DNA from: JAVBLP01 sp052034625
Lineage (GTDB): Bacteria; Elusimicrobiota; Endomicrobiia; Endomicrobiales; Endomicrobiaceae
NCBI GenBank assembly: GCA_052034625.1
Contig: JBPOII010000005.1
Span: 16,161-80,160, forward strand
Length of the DNA: 64,000 nt
Reading direction: 5' to 3'
Below are positions 1-9,421 of the stretch, piece by piece. The position numbers and the translations under genes are program-made. Each line of letters begins with the position of its first letter. Within the stretch, counting starts at the first letter, position 1. The notes under the pieces are model-generated. The model was not told where the DNA came from, made no database searches, and saw nothing but the letters and a program-made list of their open reading frames with translations.

Positions 1-114
1 TTTTTGGACGCCGCTGCTACTTGCTTTTATCATAGGTGCCAAGTTTATTAATGCTTTTCTTAAATTTTATTTAGTTTATATCTTTTTTTTAAAAAAATCA
101 ATTAAATATATAAC

Positions 115-146
115 AAAAAAGCCCGCTAAAACAACGGGCTTTTTCG
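115..146 (-). terminator. Intrinsic terminator, bidirectional
   Basis: A perfect 5-bp GC stem (GCCCG at 121-125, CGGGC at 135-139) is flanked by six A on the left and five T on the right, so it can terminate transcription from either side. It sits about 30 bases beyond the stop of the giant minus-strand gene and is most likely its terminator. In the 114 bases to its left I see no supportable gene. Confidence 0.8.
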
Positions 147-174
147 TATCTTTAAAATATTAATATGCACTAAA

Positions 175-3100
175 TTATGCGGCAGAAAGTATTGACTGTA
201 TTGTTTCAGAAGGATTAGAGTATCTTTCCGTCGCATCTTCAAACCTGTCTGTATCTGCAACAGGAAGCGGAATCTGTTCCATAATAATCCTTGATCCCCA
301 TGTCTTTGAAATAGCCTCCGCAACATCTTCAGAAAGCATTGTGATATTCATCAGTACATTATCTTCATCTTTATTAACTCTGTCTTTAAGGAACACTACT
401 TTTTCAAGCCACCTTGAATTGACTTCCTTTGAAAAGAGTTCAGTTGAATCCGTATGAATAAAAAGTTTTTTGTCAGGATGTTTTCTTGAAAACTCTTTAA
501 GAGCAGCTATAAGAAGAACTTTTTTACTCTGATTATAAAAAGCATTTTGGAACTGTTTTTCAAGGTCAGAATCCATCACTATTTGAAGAAGATGTACACC
601 CGTAGGCGTAACCGATTCATATACGGACACTTCTACCGGCTCGGTAAGACCTTTTATGCCAAGAATAAACTTATCAGGGTTTATTTTACCATGGAATAGA
701 TCTTCATTAGTCACAATCTCAATATTATAAGTTTCAGCTTCATACCCGGCTAGGGACTCAAGTTTTGAACGTTCACTAAGCATAGCTCCTTTCCCTTCGG
801 AAAGATTAATAAATATAGAGTTGTCTATCCTGTAAATCTGTCTTTCAAGAAGTTTTTCTCTGGCATATTTTACCATCTGTTCCATAAACAAAGAAGGTTT
901 TACAAGTTCTTTCTGTATATACTTTTTCTCACCTTTTTTTGGCCCCTCAAAACCCGCCCTTAATATTCCTAAAATAGAGCTTATCACTTTATAACTGCCT
1001 CTGCTTCCATATTTTGGAGACATATCATCGTCAATATTTACAATTATGGGCAAATTGTCAGGATCAAATATAACTTCTCCTATGCCTGCCTCTTCAAGTT
1101 TGCTTAAAGTATTATGTCCCGCATATATCACAGGTACTCCGAGTTTCTGAGCTATTATACTAAAAGCGATTTTCAAGGCTTCCTCATCACTGACATTTGG
1201 ATTTTTCCTTTTTCCTAAATTTATAACATCTTGTGAAATTTCCTGAGGTTTAATTGCGACTGTATTGTCAGCATAAATTGAATTGATCAATGTAAAAGCT
1301 TCTAAAATTTCAGAAAGAGGGGCATTATAATCATACAGTTTTACATCTACTGACATTTTATATAAGCCTTCAAGTATTGAAGGTCCTGAATAATATTCTC
1401 CTTTATAGTACAGACCTTTCACTCTCTTGCCTGTAACCTCATCATGAGTATGCATTTTCCCATTTTTATCTACATATCCTATCGCTACATCACCATCTTC
1501 ATCAATAGGTAAAATAGCATGCATATGGAGTCCTCCGTAAGAGTCAATAGTAAACAGGTTAAAGTTATTTTTATAAAACTCCATAAGTTCCACTATAAAG
1601 CTGTCTTCAAAATAATTTGAATAGGTTATGATCTGATTTCTTGCGTATTCTGCTTCTTTTTTTGCTGCTGCAGCGGCTCTCTGAGCTGCTCTGGCAGCTT
1701 CTTTTGCATCTCTTAAAATTCTTGATCTTACCTTCTGTTCTGATGTCATCAATTTTGATGCTTCAGACTGTAAACGTCGGGCTTCCTTATCTTTTTCATT
1801 GGCAATCTCTTCTTTCTTTCTGGCAATCTCTTCAAGCTCGGCTTTGCGTGCTCCAAGAAGCCCTTTGACCATATCACCCCAACCGGAGTGAAACACCCAG
1901 TCAAAGGCATACCATTCAGTACTTTCAAAATTTCTATACATTATAGAATCAACAACAAGCCACGCCCAGTTTCCATTTTCCATTTCAGATTCAATTTTAC
2001 TTTTTATTGAAGAAATAATTGTTGTCAGCATTTCGTCCATTTCTTTCCAATAAGCTTCATGTTCAGGGTATTTTTGCCTTAAAATTTCCATTTCGTTATG
2101 CTTATCTATCCACCAATTGAGCGACATTTTATTTACAGCACCAAGACCTTTAAAGACAATTGTCTGGACATTATGTCCCAACATTGCTCTCCACCATTCG
2201 TAGAGAGCCTCATCTTCAACGATAACTTTATTTTGTGCCGTATAAGAATTAGGATAATTTAAAATATCTATTCCGGTTTCCATATCAAGTTTGTCAATAC
2301 CGTACATTTCCTGGAAAAGAGCGGCCGCTCTCATCTTTTCCGCATTCCAGATCTTTTCTTGTTCATTATCTGAATAGGCAACATATTCTTCAAATTTTTT
2401 TGCCCAGAATCCTTTTGTTTTGATGCCGGCAACTTCATAGTTTTTCATAATAGCTTCTCTTTCTCTGTTTGAAACTGCCGCATCAAGATATTGCTGTCTT
2501 ACAGCAAGCATATCGGCCTCGGCTTTATGTTCAAGACGCAGCATAGAACTGACATTAATTACTCTTTCTGTTCCGCCAAGATTCAGTCTGACTTCATAAT
2601 CATCGTCTATACCTTTATAATTATCATAGAAAGGAAGATGCACGCCTAAAATATTCATCTGGGCATTATTATCATGATTTCCAATTATATATCTCGTCTT
2701 TTCAGACTCCATAAGAGCACGTATTAATTCAATAACCCTAAGAGGTCCAGGACCTCTGTCAATAAGGTCTCCAAGAATAAAAAGATTATCTATATCCGAA
2801 TCATCAAGGGCTTTTTTTAACGTTTCCGGCGTCAATTTTTCACTTTGGTCTATATTGAGCATATCTTTCAATAAGAATTCAAATCTTCTATCAGCACCGT
2901 GTATGTCACTCATTACAACAAACTTCGGAAGTCTTACAGTTCCGCCGGTCGCCGCACTTTTTATAATATTGGCCATATCTCTATACTCAAATGTCGGAAT
3001 AGGAGATATCTTTTCTTCTTTTGTTCTATCATCCAATTCATTTATCGCATCAGGATCTTTTTCAACTTTTTTCAGTGCATCAACTATCTCCTGTATAACA

Positions 3101-6100
3101 TCTAGCATCCTTTCTATATCTGAATCGGAATAAAATGTGGTAAGTGTATCAGTTTTAATACGGTTTACCATCTTTATTCTTTCCGTATTGTCAAGAAGGA
3201 CACGCCTAAGCTCTTCCAACGCCGTATTGCGCGCAGTTTCCACAAGGCGTTTTGCACCGTTAGATGCATAGAAAGGAGCTGATTTTCTGTAAAAACCCTG
3301 TCTTACATGGTCATTTATGGCATCACCTTTTATATAATCATTTTCCAATATAAGTTTTACTCTTTCTTTGAGAGTCAGGTCTTCTTTAAAATTAAACTCA
3401 TTTTGGACAAACTTAAGTTCTATTATTCTCTGCAGGTCAAAAATAGCTGAAAAACCGTCAGCATCGTGAATGAGCTGCACTTCAAGGTTATCTATGTGAG
3501 CCTGTGTAGGTTTATTCGGTTTAATTTTTTTATGTCCGAAGCAGATCATCTTCACTTTAGCAACATCAATCTTAACGGAATTTTCTGTTTTCTCTCTTTC
3601 CGGAATAACTTCTCCGCTTTCAGGGTTTATGTAAACTATATGATTAAAACCTTTTTCCGGGTCAAGTTCATACCCTTCCATTCCTTCGGTAACATTAGAA
3701 AATATTGAATCTATCATATATGTCGAGTTTTTTTCATGAGAAGGTCTTGCTAAAATATTTGAAATATCGTGCATCATTGCGGCATAAGCTACGGCAGACA
3801 GATCAAAAGTCCCGTCTTTAAGACCTTCAAGCATATCTGTATCGTATTCCATTATCCTGATGGCCTGAACGAGAACTTCAATTGAATGAAGTAAAGCATG
3901 ATTGTGTACAACAGTTTTGTCCGAATAATACCTTCTGAAATGATGTTCAGGAAGAGCATTATAAAGAAGCCTGATACCTGAGTAGCAACTTGCTTTAAGT
4001 TTGTTGGAAAGAGCATTAATTTCATCTTCTGAAAAATCTTTTCTGGCAAGCATCTCTCTGAAATTATCAAGCATAACATTAAAATTATAATCTACAATAT
4101 CTCTTCTTTCTTGGTCTATTATGCCGCTTTTATTAAAGATATTATCCTTTCCTTGGTCATTTTGCATATAAACATCAAAAGAAGGTTTATTTGCTCTTTC
4201 CTCCGCGGAAGGTCTTATATTTGAGAAGAAGTATTTTTGGTTTGCAGCCATAATTTCCTGATGTTTTTCCGAAGCGTTTTTCAAATCCTCCAATTCATTC
4301 TTCAGTTCAATAAGTTCTTCTTCATAGTTGCTTTTAAGTCTTGAAACATACTGAATCTCCCTTTCATGTCTTTTTATGGATTCTGGGTTTGTGATAAGAT
4401 AAAGATTGTTTACAAGATCTCTGTGATAAGCACTCAATCTTTCAATTTCTTTTTCATGTTGGGCGATATTATAGTTCACTTCCTCAATAGCAATTGGATA
4501 TTTATCAGTGTTCAAATATGTTGTAATAATATGCATGAGATCCGCTCTCTTCATATCTTTTCTGTTAACAAGTTCAGTAATGGCTTCTATCCCTATCGCA
4601 TATTTACTTATCTTTCTCAAAAATTTATTATCGCTCTTTTTCCCGGAAGTATCTAATACCATTGAGAGTTTTTTTGAAACATCTTTCTTAACCCTGTCTT
4701 GGCGCTGCTCAATGGTTTCATTTTCATCTATATCGTAAAGGTCCATCATGCTTTCAAGAAGCATACTTATGTCATCAAGATTAAGTTTTTCTTCAAAAGC
4801 ATCAAGTGTACTTGGTGGCATTTCACCCTCGAACTCGTGCTTTAGTTCGTGAACTATACCGACTTTAAGCATAGCCTTCATAAGATTATTGTCATCAATA
4901 TCAAAAAGAGCTTTATTTACTCCTATTACGCCTTTATTCATATAGTCAACAAAAAGATTAGGAGACTTATCAAAAGTGGCAATGACTATAGTTTCAGGAA
5001 TTGCATTTATGGAATTTGATCCTTTTGCGGTTTTTAGCATCTCTTCAAAATCTGACTCTGTTAGAATATCAGCCAACGAAGATTCAACAATGAATGTAAT
5101 TTTTCTTTCATATAGTTCTATAGTGAATTTTTTTGCACTTCCGGCAAACAAAAGATTATCAAGCCTATGCTGCACCTGAAATTCATTACGCTCTTTTCCT
5201 TTAAGCAATAGGTCTAAAAAGGATGAAAATCTTACTTCATCAGAATTCTGTATTGTTTTATCACGAATTGCTTCAGTACTGAAATACCTGTCTTGCACTT
5301 TCATATATTTGGCTCTTTGTATAGGCAGCATTTCATACAAAGCTCTTTTGTAGACCCTATCATAGAAATCAAGAAAAAGATCTTTTATAACAGTAAGTCC
5401 GGCATAATAAGCAACTGAAAACATTGGAGAGTCTGCTGTTCCTTCAACTTGACGATTGGAAAAAGATATCAGTCCGTTCTCAATTGGATATGTTAAAGTT
5501 ATATGATCAGCCGTAACTTTTAACTCTCTTCCATCTATAGCAACAGATATTTTGTCATGTTCAATATTTTGAACATTATAAAGCCAGTTCTCAAGTATAT
5601 CCTTTAAAGCTTGCGGCTCTATAGAAGTATAAGTCTCTCCGGAAGGATCTGTTTTAGAGTCAAAAGCAGCACTCTGAACCACAGCTTTTATTAGTATGTC
5701 GAAGTACGCCTCCCTGTTCTCTGCCGGGAGGAGAGGGTTTGCTGCAAGCATAAGCGGTATCGGGCTTAAAGCATTGGACATAAGACTTCTTGAGAATTTT
5801 GGACTGGTTGCCGAATTTATAGAAATAAGCTGATTATATACATCAGGGAGTTGTGCTGAACTTACAACAGGGCTTATAACAACATAAGATATTTTATTTT
5901 GAGTAAGGATATCTACGACTGAAGAATGAAACCCTCCTGAAACAAAAACATTTACCTTGTTTTTTTTCTGTTGAGCTGTGTAGTTTTGGAGATTTTCCGA
6001 GAAATAAGTGTTTCTTAGTATATTCGTTGTATAATACAAAAAATATTCATTATCGTTAAGAATCGGCAATACCGAATCGGAATATTTTGGGAAGTATTCC

Positions 6101-7266
6101 GAAACTATCTCTTTATACACTTCTAAATTTGAAAGAAAATATGAAAACTCTTCTTCTGTCATACTTGTTTTTATGAATGAATTAAGCAGAAGTGTCATTT
6201 TTGACAGGATGATCATTTTAGCGGTCTCAAGCTGTTGAGACGCTTCATCAAGTATGGCATTTATATAAGCCTCTTCATCTTTGTAAACCAGAAGGGGCAT
6301 AGTATTCTTGATTTTATTTGAATATGCGAGGAATGAATAAAGATTAGGATATTTTTGTGCAAAAGCTGAAAAGTCTCCTTGAAGGACTATATTATATAAT
6401 TCTTCAAAATAAGCATTTTGATCGGAAGCTTTCTCAGCGAGATTCTGAAAATCTTTGTATCCAAGCGTATTTTTAAGTTCTGATATATATTCGTCAAACT
6501 CTTTTGTTACTATTTTTGTATTAAGATTCTGTGAAGTGTGCTTAAGATCAACATAATTGCCCAGAAATTCGTAGTTATATATAGGCATTTTATATTCTTT
6601 TGACACTGAAAGAAGATCAGAATACCACTTTGCATCTCTTGAACCGGAAATAAGATTCGAGATATTGCCTATTTTTGATTTTGTTTTTCTGCTTACCTGC
6701 TTATTAAAATCTTTTAACGAAGATAGAACATATTCTTCATTATCTATAAGATAAGCAGCTCTATAAATATTTTCAATATATTTATCCCAGTTCTCAACTC
6801 CGTATATATTATCCCTTTCTTTTTCAACAGCATAGAGTTCAACCCCGGTAAGCATTCCTCTTTCAAGAAGGTTCTCAACAGTTTTAGCTTTCAAGGTGTC
6901 GGGAATTGCAGATATCAGACCGATATCCGCTTTCCCTTCAGGAACACCTTCAAGGATAATTTTATCAATCCCTATGTTTTCATCAAGAGAAGCAATAATT
7001 TTTGAAATGTTTTTTTGTACACCCGGATTACAGTGCATATCTTGTATATATACAAGCACATTTTCGCCGGGCACAACATTGGATTTCGTCACATAACCTG
7101 CGGACTTAGGAACTGCTTTTACTATCTTTTCTAAAGCATTGGACGAAAGGTTTTCTGCATTTTCTTTAGCAGCAAAAGAAAACTGCGGCATTAGTGAAGA
7201 AAAAAGAAAAATAACGGCAACCAACAATGATACTGTTTTAGTAAATCTAAAGTTGTAATTTTTCAT
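175..7266 (-). CDS. Giant exported multidomain protein (TraB/ChaN-like, HELKH, HD and FBPase-III-like regions)
   Basis: Encodes 2363 residues. An upstream in-frame ATG exists, but I chose 7266 because GGCGGTG lies just before it and the next ~33 residues form a signal peptide ending in FSFAA. Seen in order: residues ~60-460, a region with QDMHCN (75-80) and SGGFHSS (~444-450), layout like TraB/ChaN/EreA proteins; HELKH at 806-810, a zincin-type motif; a coiled coil; residues ~1100-1300 with HD (1166-1167) and a later HDAD, an HD phosphohydrolase pattern; residues ~1445-2100 with SDIHG (1453-1457), GDLIDRG, GNHD (1529-1532), HMHAILPID (~1914) and GHN (~2051), the order found in class III fructose-1,6-bisphosphatase; an Ala-rich coiled coil (~1800-1880) interrupts it. 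The last 260 residues are unrecognised. Function is unknown; the substrates are not implied by the motifs. AT-rich upstream DNA gives no clear promoter. Confidence 0.9.
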   Translation of the reverse strand: MKNYNFRFTKTVSLLVAVIFLFSSLMPQFSFAAKENAENLSSNALEKIVKAVPKSAGYVTKSNVVPGENVLVYIQDMHCNPGVQKNISKIIASLDENIGIDKIILEGVPEGKADIGLISAIPDTLKAKTVENLLERGMLTGVELYAVEKERDNIYGVENWDKYIENIYRAAYLIDNEEYVLSSLKDFNKQVSRKTKSKIGNISNLISGSRDAKWYSDLLSVSKEYKMPIYNYEFLGNYVDLKHTSQNLNTKIVTKEFDEYISELKNTLGYKDFQNLAEKASDQNAYFEELYNIVLQGDFSAFAQKYPNLYSFLAYSNKIKNTMPLLVYKDEEAYINAILDEASQQLETAKMIILSKMTLLLNSFIKTSMTEEEFSYFLSNLEVYKEIVSEYFPKYSDSVLPILNDNEYFLYYTTNILRNTYFSENLQNYTAQQKKNKVNVFVSGGFHSSVVDILTQNKISYVVISPVVSSAQLPDVYNQLISINSATSPKFSRSLMSNALSPIPLMLAANPLLPAENREAYFDILIKAVVQSAAFDSKTDPSGETYTSIEPQALKDILENWLYNVQNIEHDKISVAIDGRELKVTADHITLTYPIENGLISFSNRQVEGTADSPMFSVAYYAGLTVIKDLFLDFYDRVYKRALYEMLPIQRAKYMKVQDRYFSTEAIRDKTIQNSDEVRFSSFLDLLLKGKERNEFQVQHRLDNLLFAGSAKKFTIELYERKITFIVESSLADILTESDFEEMLKTAKGSNSINAIPETIVIATFDKSPNLFVDYMNKGVIGVNKALFDIDDNNLMKAMLKVGIVHELKHEFEGEMPPSTLDAFEEKLNLDDISMLLESMMDLYDIDENETIEQRQDRVKKDVSKKLSMVLDTSGKKSDNKFLRKISKYAIGIEAITELVNRKDMKRADLMHIITTYLNTDKYPIAIEEVNYNIAQHEKEIERLSAYHRDLVNNLYLITNPESIKRHEREIQYVSRLKSNYEEELIELKNELEDLKNASEKHQEIMAANQKYFFSNIRPSAEERANKPSFDVYMQNDQGKDNIFNKSGIIDQERRDIVDYNFNVMLDNFREMLARKDFSEDEINALSNKLKASCYSGIRLLYNALPEHHFRRYYSDKTVVHNHALLHSIEVLVQAIRIMEYDTDMLEGLKDGTFDLSAVAYAAMMHDISNILARPSHEKNSTYMIDSIFSNVTEGMEGYELDPEKGFNHIVYINPESGEVIPEREKTENSVKIDVAKVKMICFGHKKIKPNKPTQAHIDNLEVQLIHDADGFSAIFDLQRIIELKFVQNEFNFKEDLTLKERVKLILENDYIKGDAINDHVRQGFYRKSAPFYASNGAKRLVETARNTALEELRRVLLDNTERIKMVNRIKTDTLTTFYSDSDIERMLDVIQEIVDALKKVEKDPDAINELDDRTKEEKISPIPTFEYRDMANIIKSAATGGTVRLPKFVVMSDIHGADRRFEFLLKDMLNIDQSEKLTPETLKKALDDSDIDNLFILGDLIDRGPGPLRVIELIRALMESEKTRYIIGNHDNNAQMNILGVHLPFYDNYKGIDDDYEVRLNLGGTERVINVSSMLRLEHKAEADMLAVRQQYLDAAVSNREREAIMKNYEVAGIKTKGFWAKKFEEYVAYSDNEQEKIWNAEKMRAAALFQEMYGIDKLDMETGIDILNYPNSYTAQNKVIVEDEALYEWWRAMLGHNVQTIVFKGLGAVNKMSLNWWIDKHNEMEILRQKYPEHEAYWKEMDEMLTTIISSIKSKIESEMENGNWAWLVVDSIMYRNFESTEWYAFDWVFHSGWGDMVKGLLGARKAELEEIARKKEEIANEKDKEARRLQSEASKLMTSEQKVRSRILRDAKEAARAAQRAAAAAKKEAEYARNQIITYSNYFEDSFIVELMEFYKNNFNLFTIDSYGGLHMHAILPIDEDGDVAIGYVDKNGKMHTHDEVTGKRVKGLYYKGEYYSGPSILEGLYKMSVDVKLYDYNAPLSEILEAFTLINSIYADNTVAIKPQEISQDVINLGKRKNPNVSDEEALKIAFSIIAQKLGVPVIYAGHNTLSKLEEAGIGEVIFDPDNLPIIVNIDDDMSPKYGSRGSYKVISSILGILRAGFEGPKKGEKKYIQKELVKPSLFMEQMVKYAREKLLERQIYRIDNSIFINLSEGKGAMLSERSKLESLAGYEAETYNIEIVTNEDLFHGKINPDKFILGIKGLTEPVEVSVYESVTPTGVHLLQIVMDSDLEKQFQNAFYNQSKKVLLIAALKEFSRKHPDKKLFIHTDSTELFSKEVNSRWLEKVVFLKDRVNKDEDNVLMNITMLSEDVAEAISKTWGSRIIMEQIPLPVADTDRFEDATERYSNPSETIQSILSAA

Positions 7267-7325
7267 GTTTACACCGCCAAAATTTATAATTATAAATAAT
7301 ATATTATTATTATAATACAAAGCAC

Positions 7326-7595
7326 TTATATTTCAAGCTTTTTTTCAATGAAAAAATTCCTGAAATAAAGCATAACATCAGCGGATACTAAAATAAAGTT
7401 TAATATATATAAACCAAGTACAAAATCAAGATTATAAACGCATTTATGTATTATACCGCTGGCATAACCGGCAAGCACTATAAGCATAAACCATAGACTT
7501 TTTCCTTTATTACTTCTTGATATATATGATTTATATATGGAAAAAGGCCATGCAAAACCGAAACTGATCATCATAAAAGCTTCAAAAACACTCAC
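7326..7595 (-). CDS. Small three-helix membrane protein, SWEET/PQ-loop-like
   Basis: An 89-residue protein with three hydrophobic segments (about residues 4-20, 33-52 and 59-80). The first helix runs into WPFSIYKSYISRSNKGKSLW, which resembles the PQ-loop of SemiSWEET-type sugar transporters, with PF in place of PQ. Start is GTG, supported by a strong GGGGGAG eight bases upstream that overlaps the end of the flavoprotein gene, so the two are probably translated together. A transport role is only suggested by the loop; it could be an uncharacterised membrane protein. Confidence 0.7.
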   Translation of the reverse strand: MSVFEAFMMISFGFAWPFSIYKSYISRSNKGKSLWFMLIVLAGYASGIIHKCVYNLDFVLGLYILNFILVSADVMLYFRNFFIEKKLEI

Positions 7596-7596
7596 T

Positions 7597-8838
7597 TTAC
7601 TCCCCCTCTATTGAAATACCGCACAAATATCCTGTTGAAAATGCCGCCTGTAAATTAAAACCACCTGTTGGAGCATCAATATCTATAATTTCCCCGCAAA
7701 AATACAAGCCTTTTATTATTTTTGACTGCATTGTTTTCTGATCTATTTCATCCGTTAATACCCCCCCTCTTGTTACTATGGCTTCTTTTATATCTTTTAC
7801 TCCTGATACTTTAAAATGCATGTCAAAAAAACTTTTAAGCATATTTTCTCTGTCTTTTCTGCTTATCTGTGAACATTTTTTTGTCATTTGCAGACTGCTG
7901 TAATTTATGAACGGCTTTATCATCTGTACAGGAAGAAGTTCCTTTAACATATCTTTCATTTGATAATGTCCGTATTTATCTATCTCTCTCAGCAGTCTTT
8001 TATCCAATTGCTCATAAGTCAATGCAGGTTTAAGATTTATTGATATCAGAACTGCACCTCCTTCTTCAAGTTTTTCAAATATAAGTCCGCTTAAAGTTAA
8101 TATTACGGGACCGTCAGCACCGAAAGAAGTAAATTCCATTTCCCCAAAATCACCAGCTATTTGTTTATCATTAAAAAGTATTGAAATTTTAACGTTTTTT
8201 AACTTCAAACCTTTTAATTCATGTAAATAAGGAGTGTCTAATATTATAGGCACTAAAGCAGGAGATGGAGATTTTATTTTATGTCCCAAAGATTGTGCTA
8301 TTGAATAACCGTCGCCTGTTGAGCCTGTGGAAGGATAGGATATACCGCCGCAGGCAAGTACTACATTTTTTGAAACCATTTCATTGTTTTGGTCATCATA
8401 AACATAAAAAAGACCATCTGTTTTTTTTATGATACTTTTCGTATTAAAAGATGTTTTTATCTTTGAATATTTTTTGACATTTTTAACAAGGGCGTCTACG
8501 ATATCAGACGCTTTATCACTTGTCGGAAAATAACGGCCGCCCCTTTCAAGTTTACATGGAACGCCGTTTGATTGAAAAAAACTTATTGTATCTTGATTTG
8601 AAAATGCTCTGAAAGAGCTGTAAAGGAATTTTCCATTCCTAAAACAGTTAACAAAATCATTTGTTTCAGCGGAATTCGTTAAATTACATCTGCCTTTGCC
8701 TGTTATGGAAAGTTTTATGCCGGCGCGGGATTTTTTTTCCAGAACCGCTATTTTCAAGCCTCTTTCTCCTGCTTTTACAGCGGCCATCATGCCGGCAGGT
8801 CCGGCACCTATGATAAGTGCATCATAGATCTCAGACAT
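7597..8838 (-). CDS. NAD(P)/FAD-dependent oxidoreductase, BaiN/HI0933 (YhiN) family
   Basis: A 413-residue flavoprotein of the usual family length. The N-terminus has the dinucleotide-binding motif GAGPAGMMAA (about 12-21), followed by GKGRCNLTN, a hallmark of the HI0933 family. Near the C-terminus, CGEIIDIDAPTGGFNLQ completes the FAD site. Members are cytosolic flavoproteins whose substrates are mostly unknown; some gut relatives (BaiN) reduce bile acid intermediates, but nothing here points to that reaction. The ATG lies inside the end of the upstream kinase gene (8-base overlap), so translational coupling is likely. Confidence 0.9.
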   Translation of the reverse strand: MSEIYDALIIGAGPAGMMAAVKAGERGLKIAVLEKKSRAGIKLSITGKGRCNLTNSAETNDFVNCFRNGKFLYSSFRAFSNQDTISFFQSNGVPCKLERGGRYFPTSDKASDIVDALVKNVKKYSKIKTSFNTKSIIKKTDGLFYVYDDQNNEMVSKNVVLACGGISYPSTGSTGDGYSIAQSLGHKIKSPSPALVPIILDTPYLHELKGLKLKNVKISILFNDKQIAGDFGEMEFTSFGADGPVILTLSGLIFEKLEEGGAVLISINLKPALTYEQLDKRLLREIDKYGHYQMKDMLKELLPVQMIKPFINYSSLQMTKKCSQISRKDRENMLKSFFDMHFKVSGVKDIKEAIVTRGGVLTDEIDQKTMQSKIIKGLYFCGEIIDIDAPTGGFNLQAAFSTGYLCGISIEGE

Positions 8839-9388
8839 TTGAAGAAATCTTTTTCAAAAGTTCATCAATATTATTTTCTAGAACGGCGAGATTAGTAGAA
8901 TCATTAATAAATGTTATGTCGGCCATAGAAGCAGTTTTTGTAAGCTGTTGTCCTGAACCTTCGCTTTGGGACTCTTTTTTTTCAAGCTCAATAAATTTAT
9001 CAAGAGTTTGCGGATCTCCGCTGCGTTTTCTTGTCTGCATTCTGTCAAAACGTACAGATACCGGAGCGTCAACATTTATAAGCACAAAATCTTTGTGTTT
9101 TTTAAGTTCCAGAACTTCGTCTGGATGTCTTATGGAAGTTATACAATAATTTTTTCCTTCTTCAGTTTTTTGTAAAGCTTTTTTTGCAAGAATACCGTTC
9201 CCGTTCTCTGCTCTTAACTTCGTTCCAAAAACTATAAGATTTTCCCTTGTAGCAGCTATGCCTTCTTCAGTCATAATTTCTCTTATTATGTCAGAAAGAG
9301 AAAAATGCATATATCCATGAGTTTTAACAATATATTCTGCAACAGTATCTTTACCGGAGCAATAAGAGCCTGTCAATCCGATTATCAT
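8831..9388 (-). CDS. P-loop nucleotide kinase, dephospho-CoA-kinase-like (UPF0200 type)
   Basis: A 185-residue kinase with Walker A GSYCSGKDT at residues 7-15, then SLSDIIRE and SIRHPDEV, and a late RFDRMQTRKRSGDP segment with the spacing of the LID region in UPF0200/COG0237 nucleotide kinases. It is distinct from the true coaE at 57 kb, so it is probably not the pathway dephospho-CoA kinase; the phosphate acceptor is unknown. GGGAG lies seven bases before the ATG. First gene of a three-gene unit with the flavoprotein and the small membrane protein. Confidence 0.8.
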   Translation of the reverse strand: MIIGLTGSYCSGKDTVAEYIVKTHGYMHFSLSDIIREIMTEEGIAATRENLIVFGTKLRAENGNGILAKKALQKTEEGKNYCITSIRHPDEVLELKKHKDFVLINVDAPVSVRFDRMQTRKRSGDPQTLDKFIELEKKESQSEGSGQQLTKTASMADITFINDSTNLAVLENNIDELLKKISSNV

Positions 9389-9421
9389 TTCAATCTCCCT
9401 TTATTAGAAAACTCACAATTC

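Noticed and set aside
2..163. Plus-strand open frame resembling the end of a membrane protein
   Set aside because: It reads through the terminator hairpin at 115-146 and has a strongly AT-driven composition; no family is recognisable.
8831..9388. Second coaE
   Set aside because: Motifs fit UPF0200-type kinases better, and a standard coaE is present at 57164-57757.
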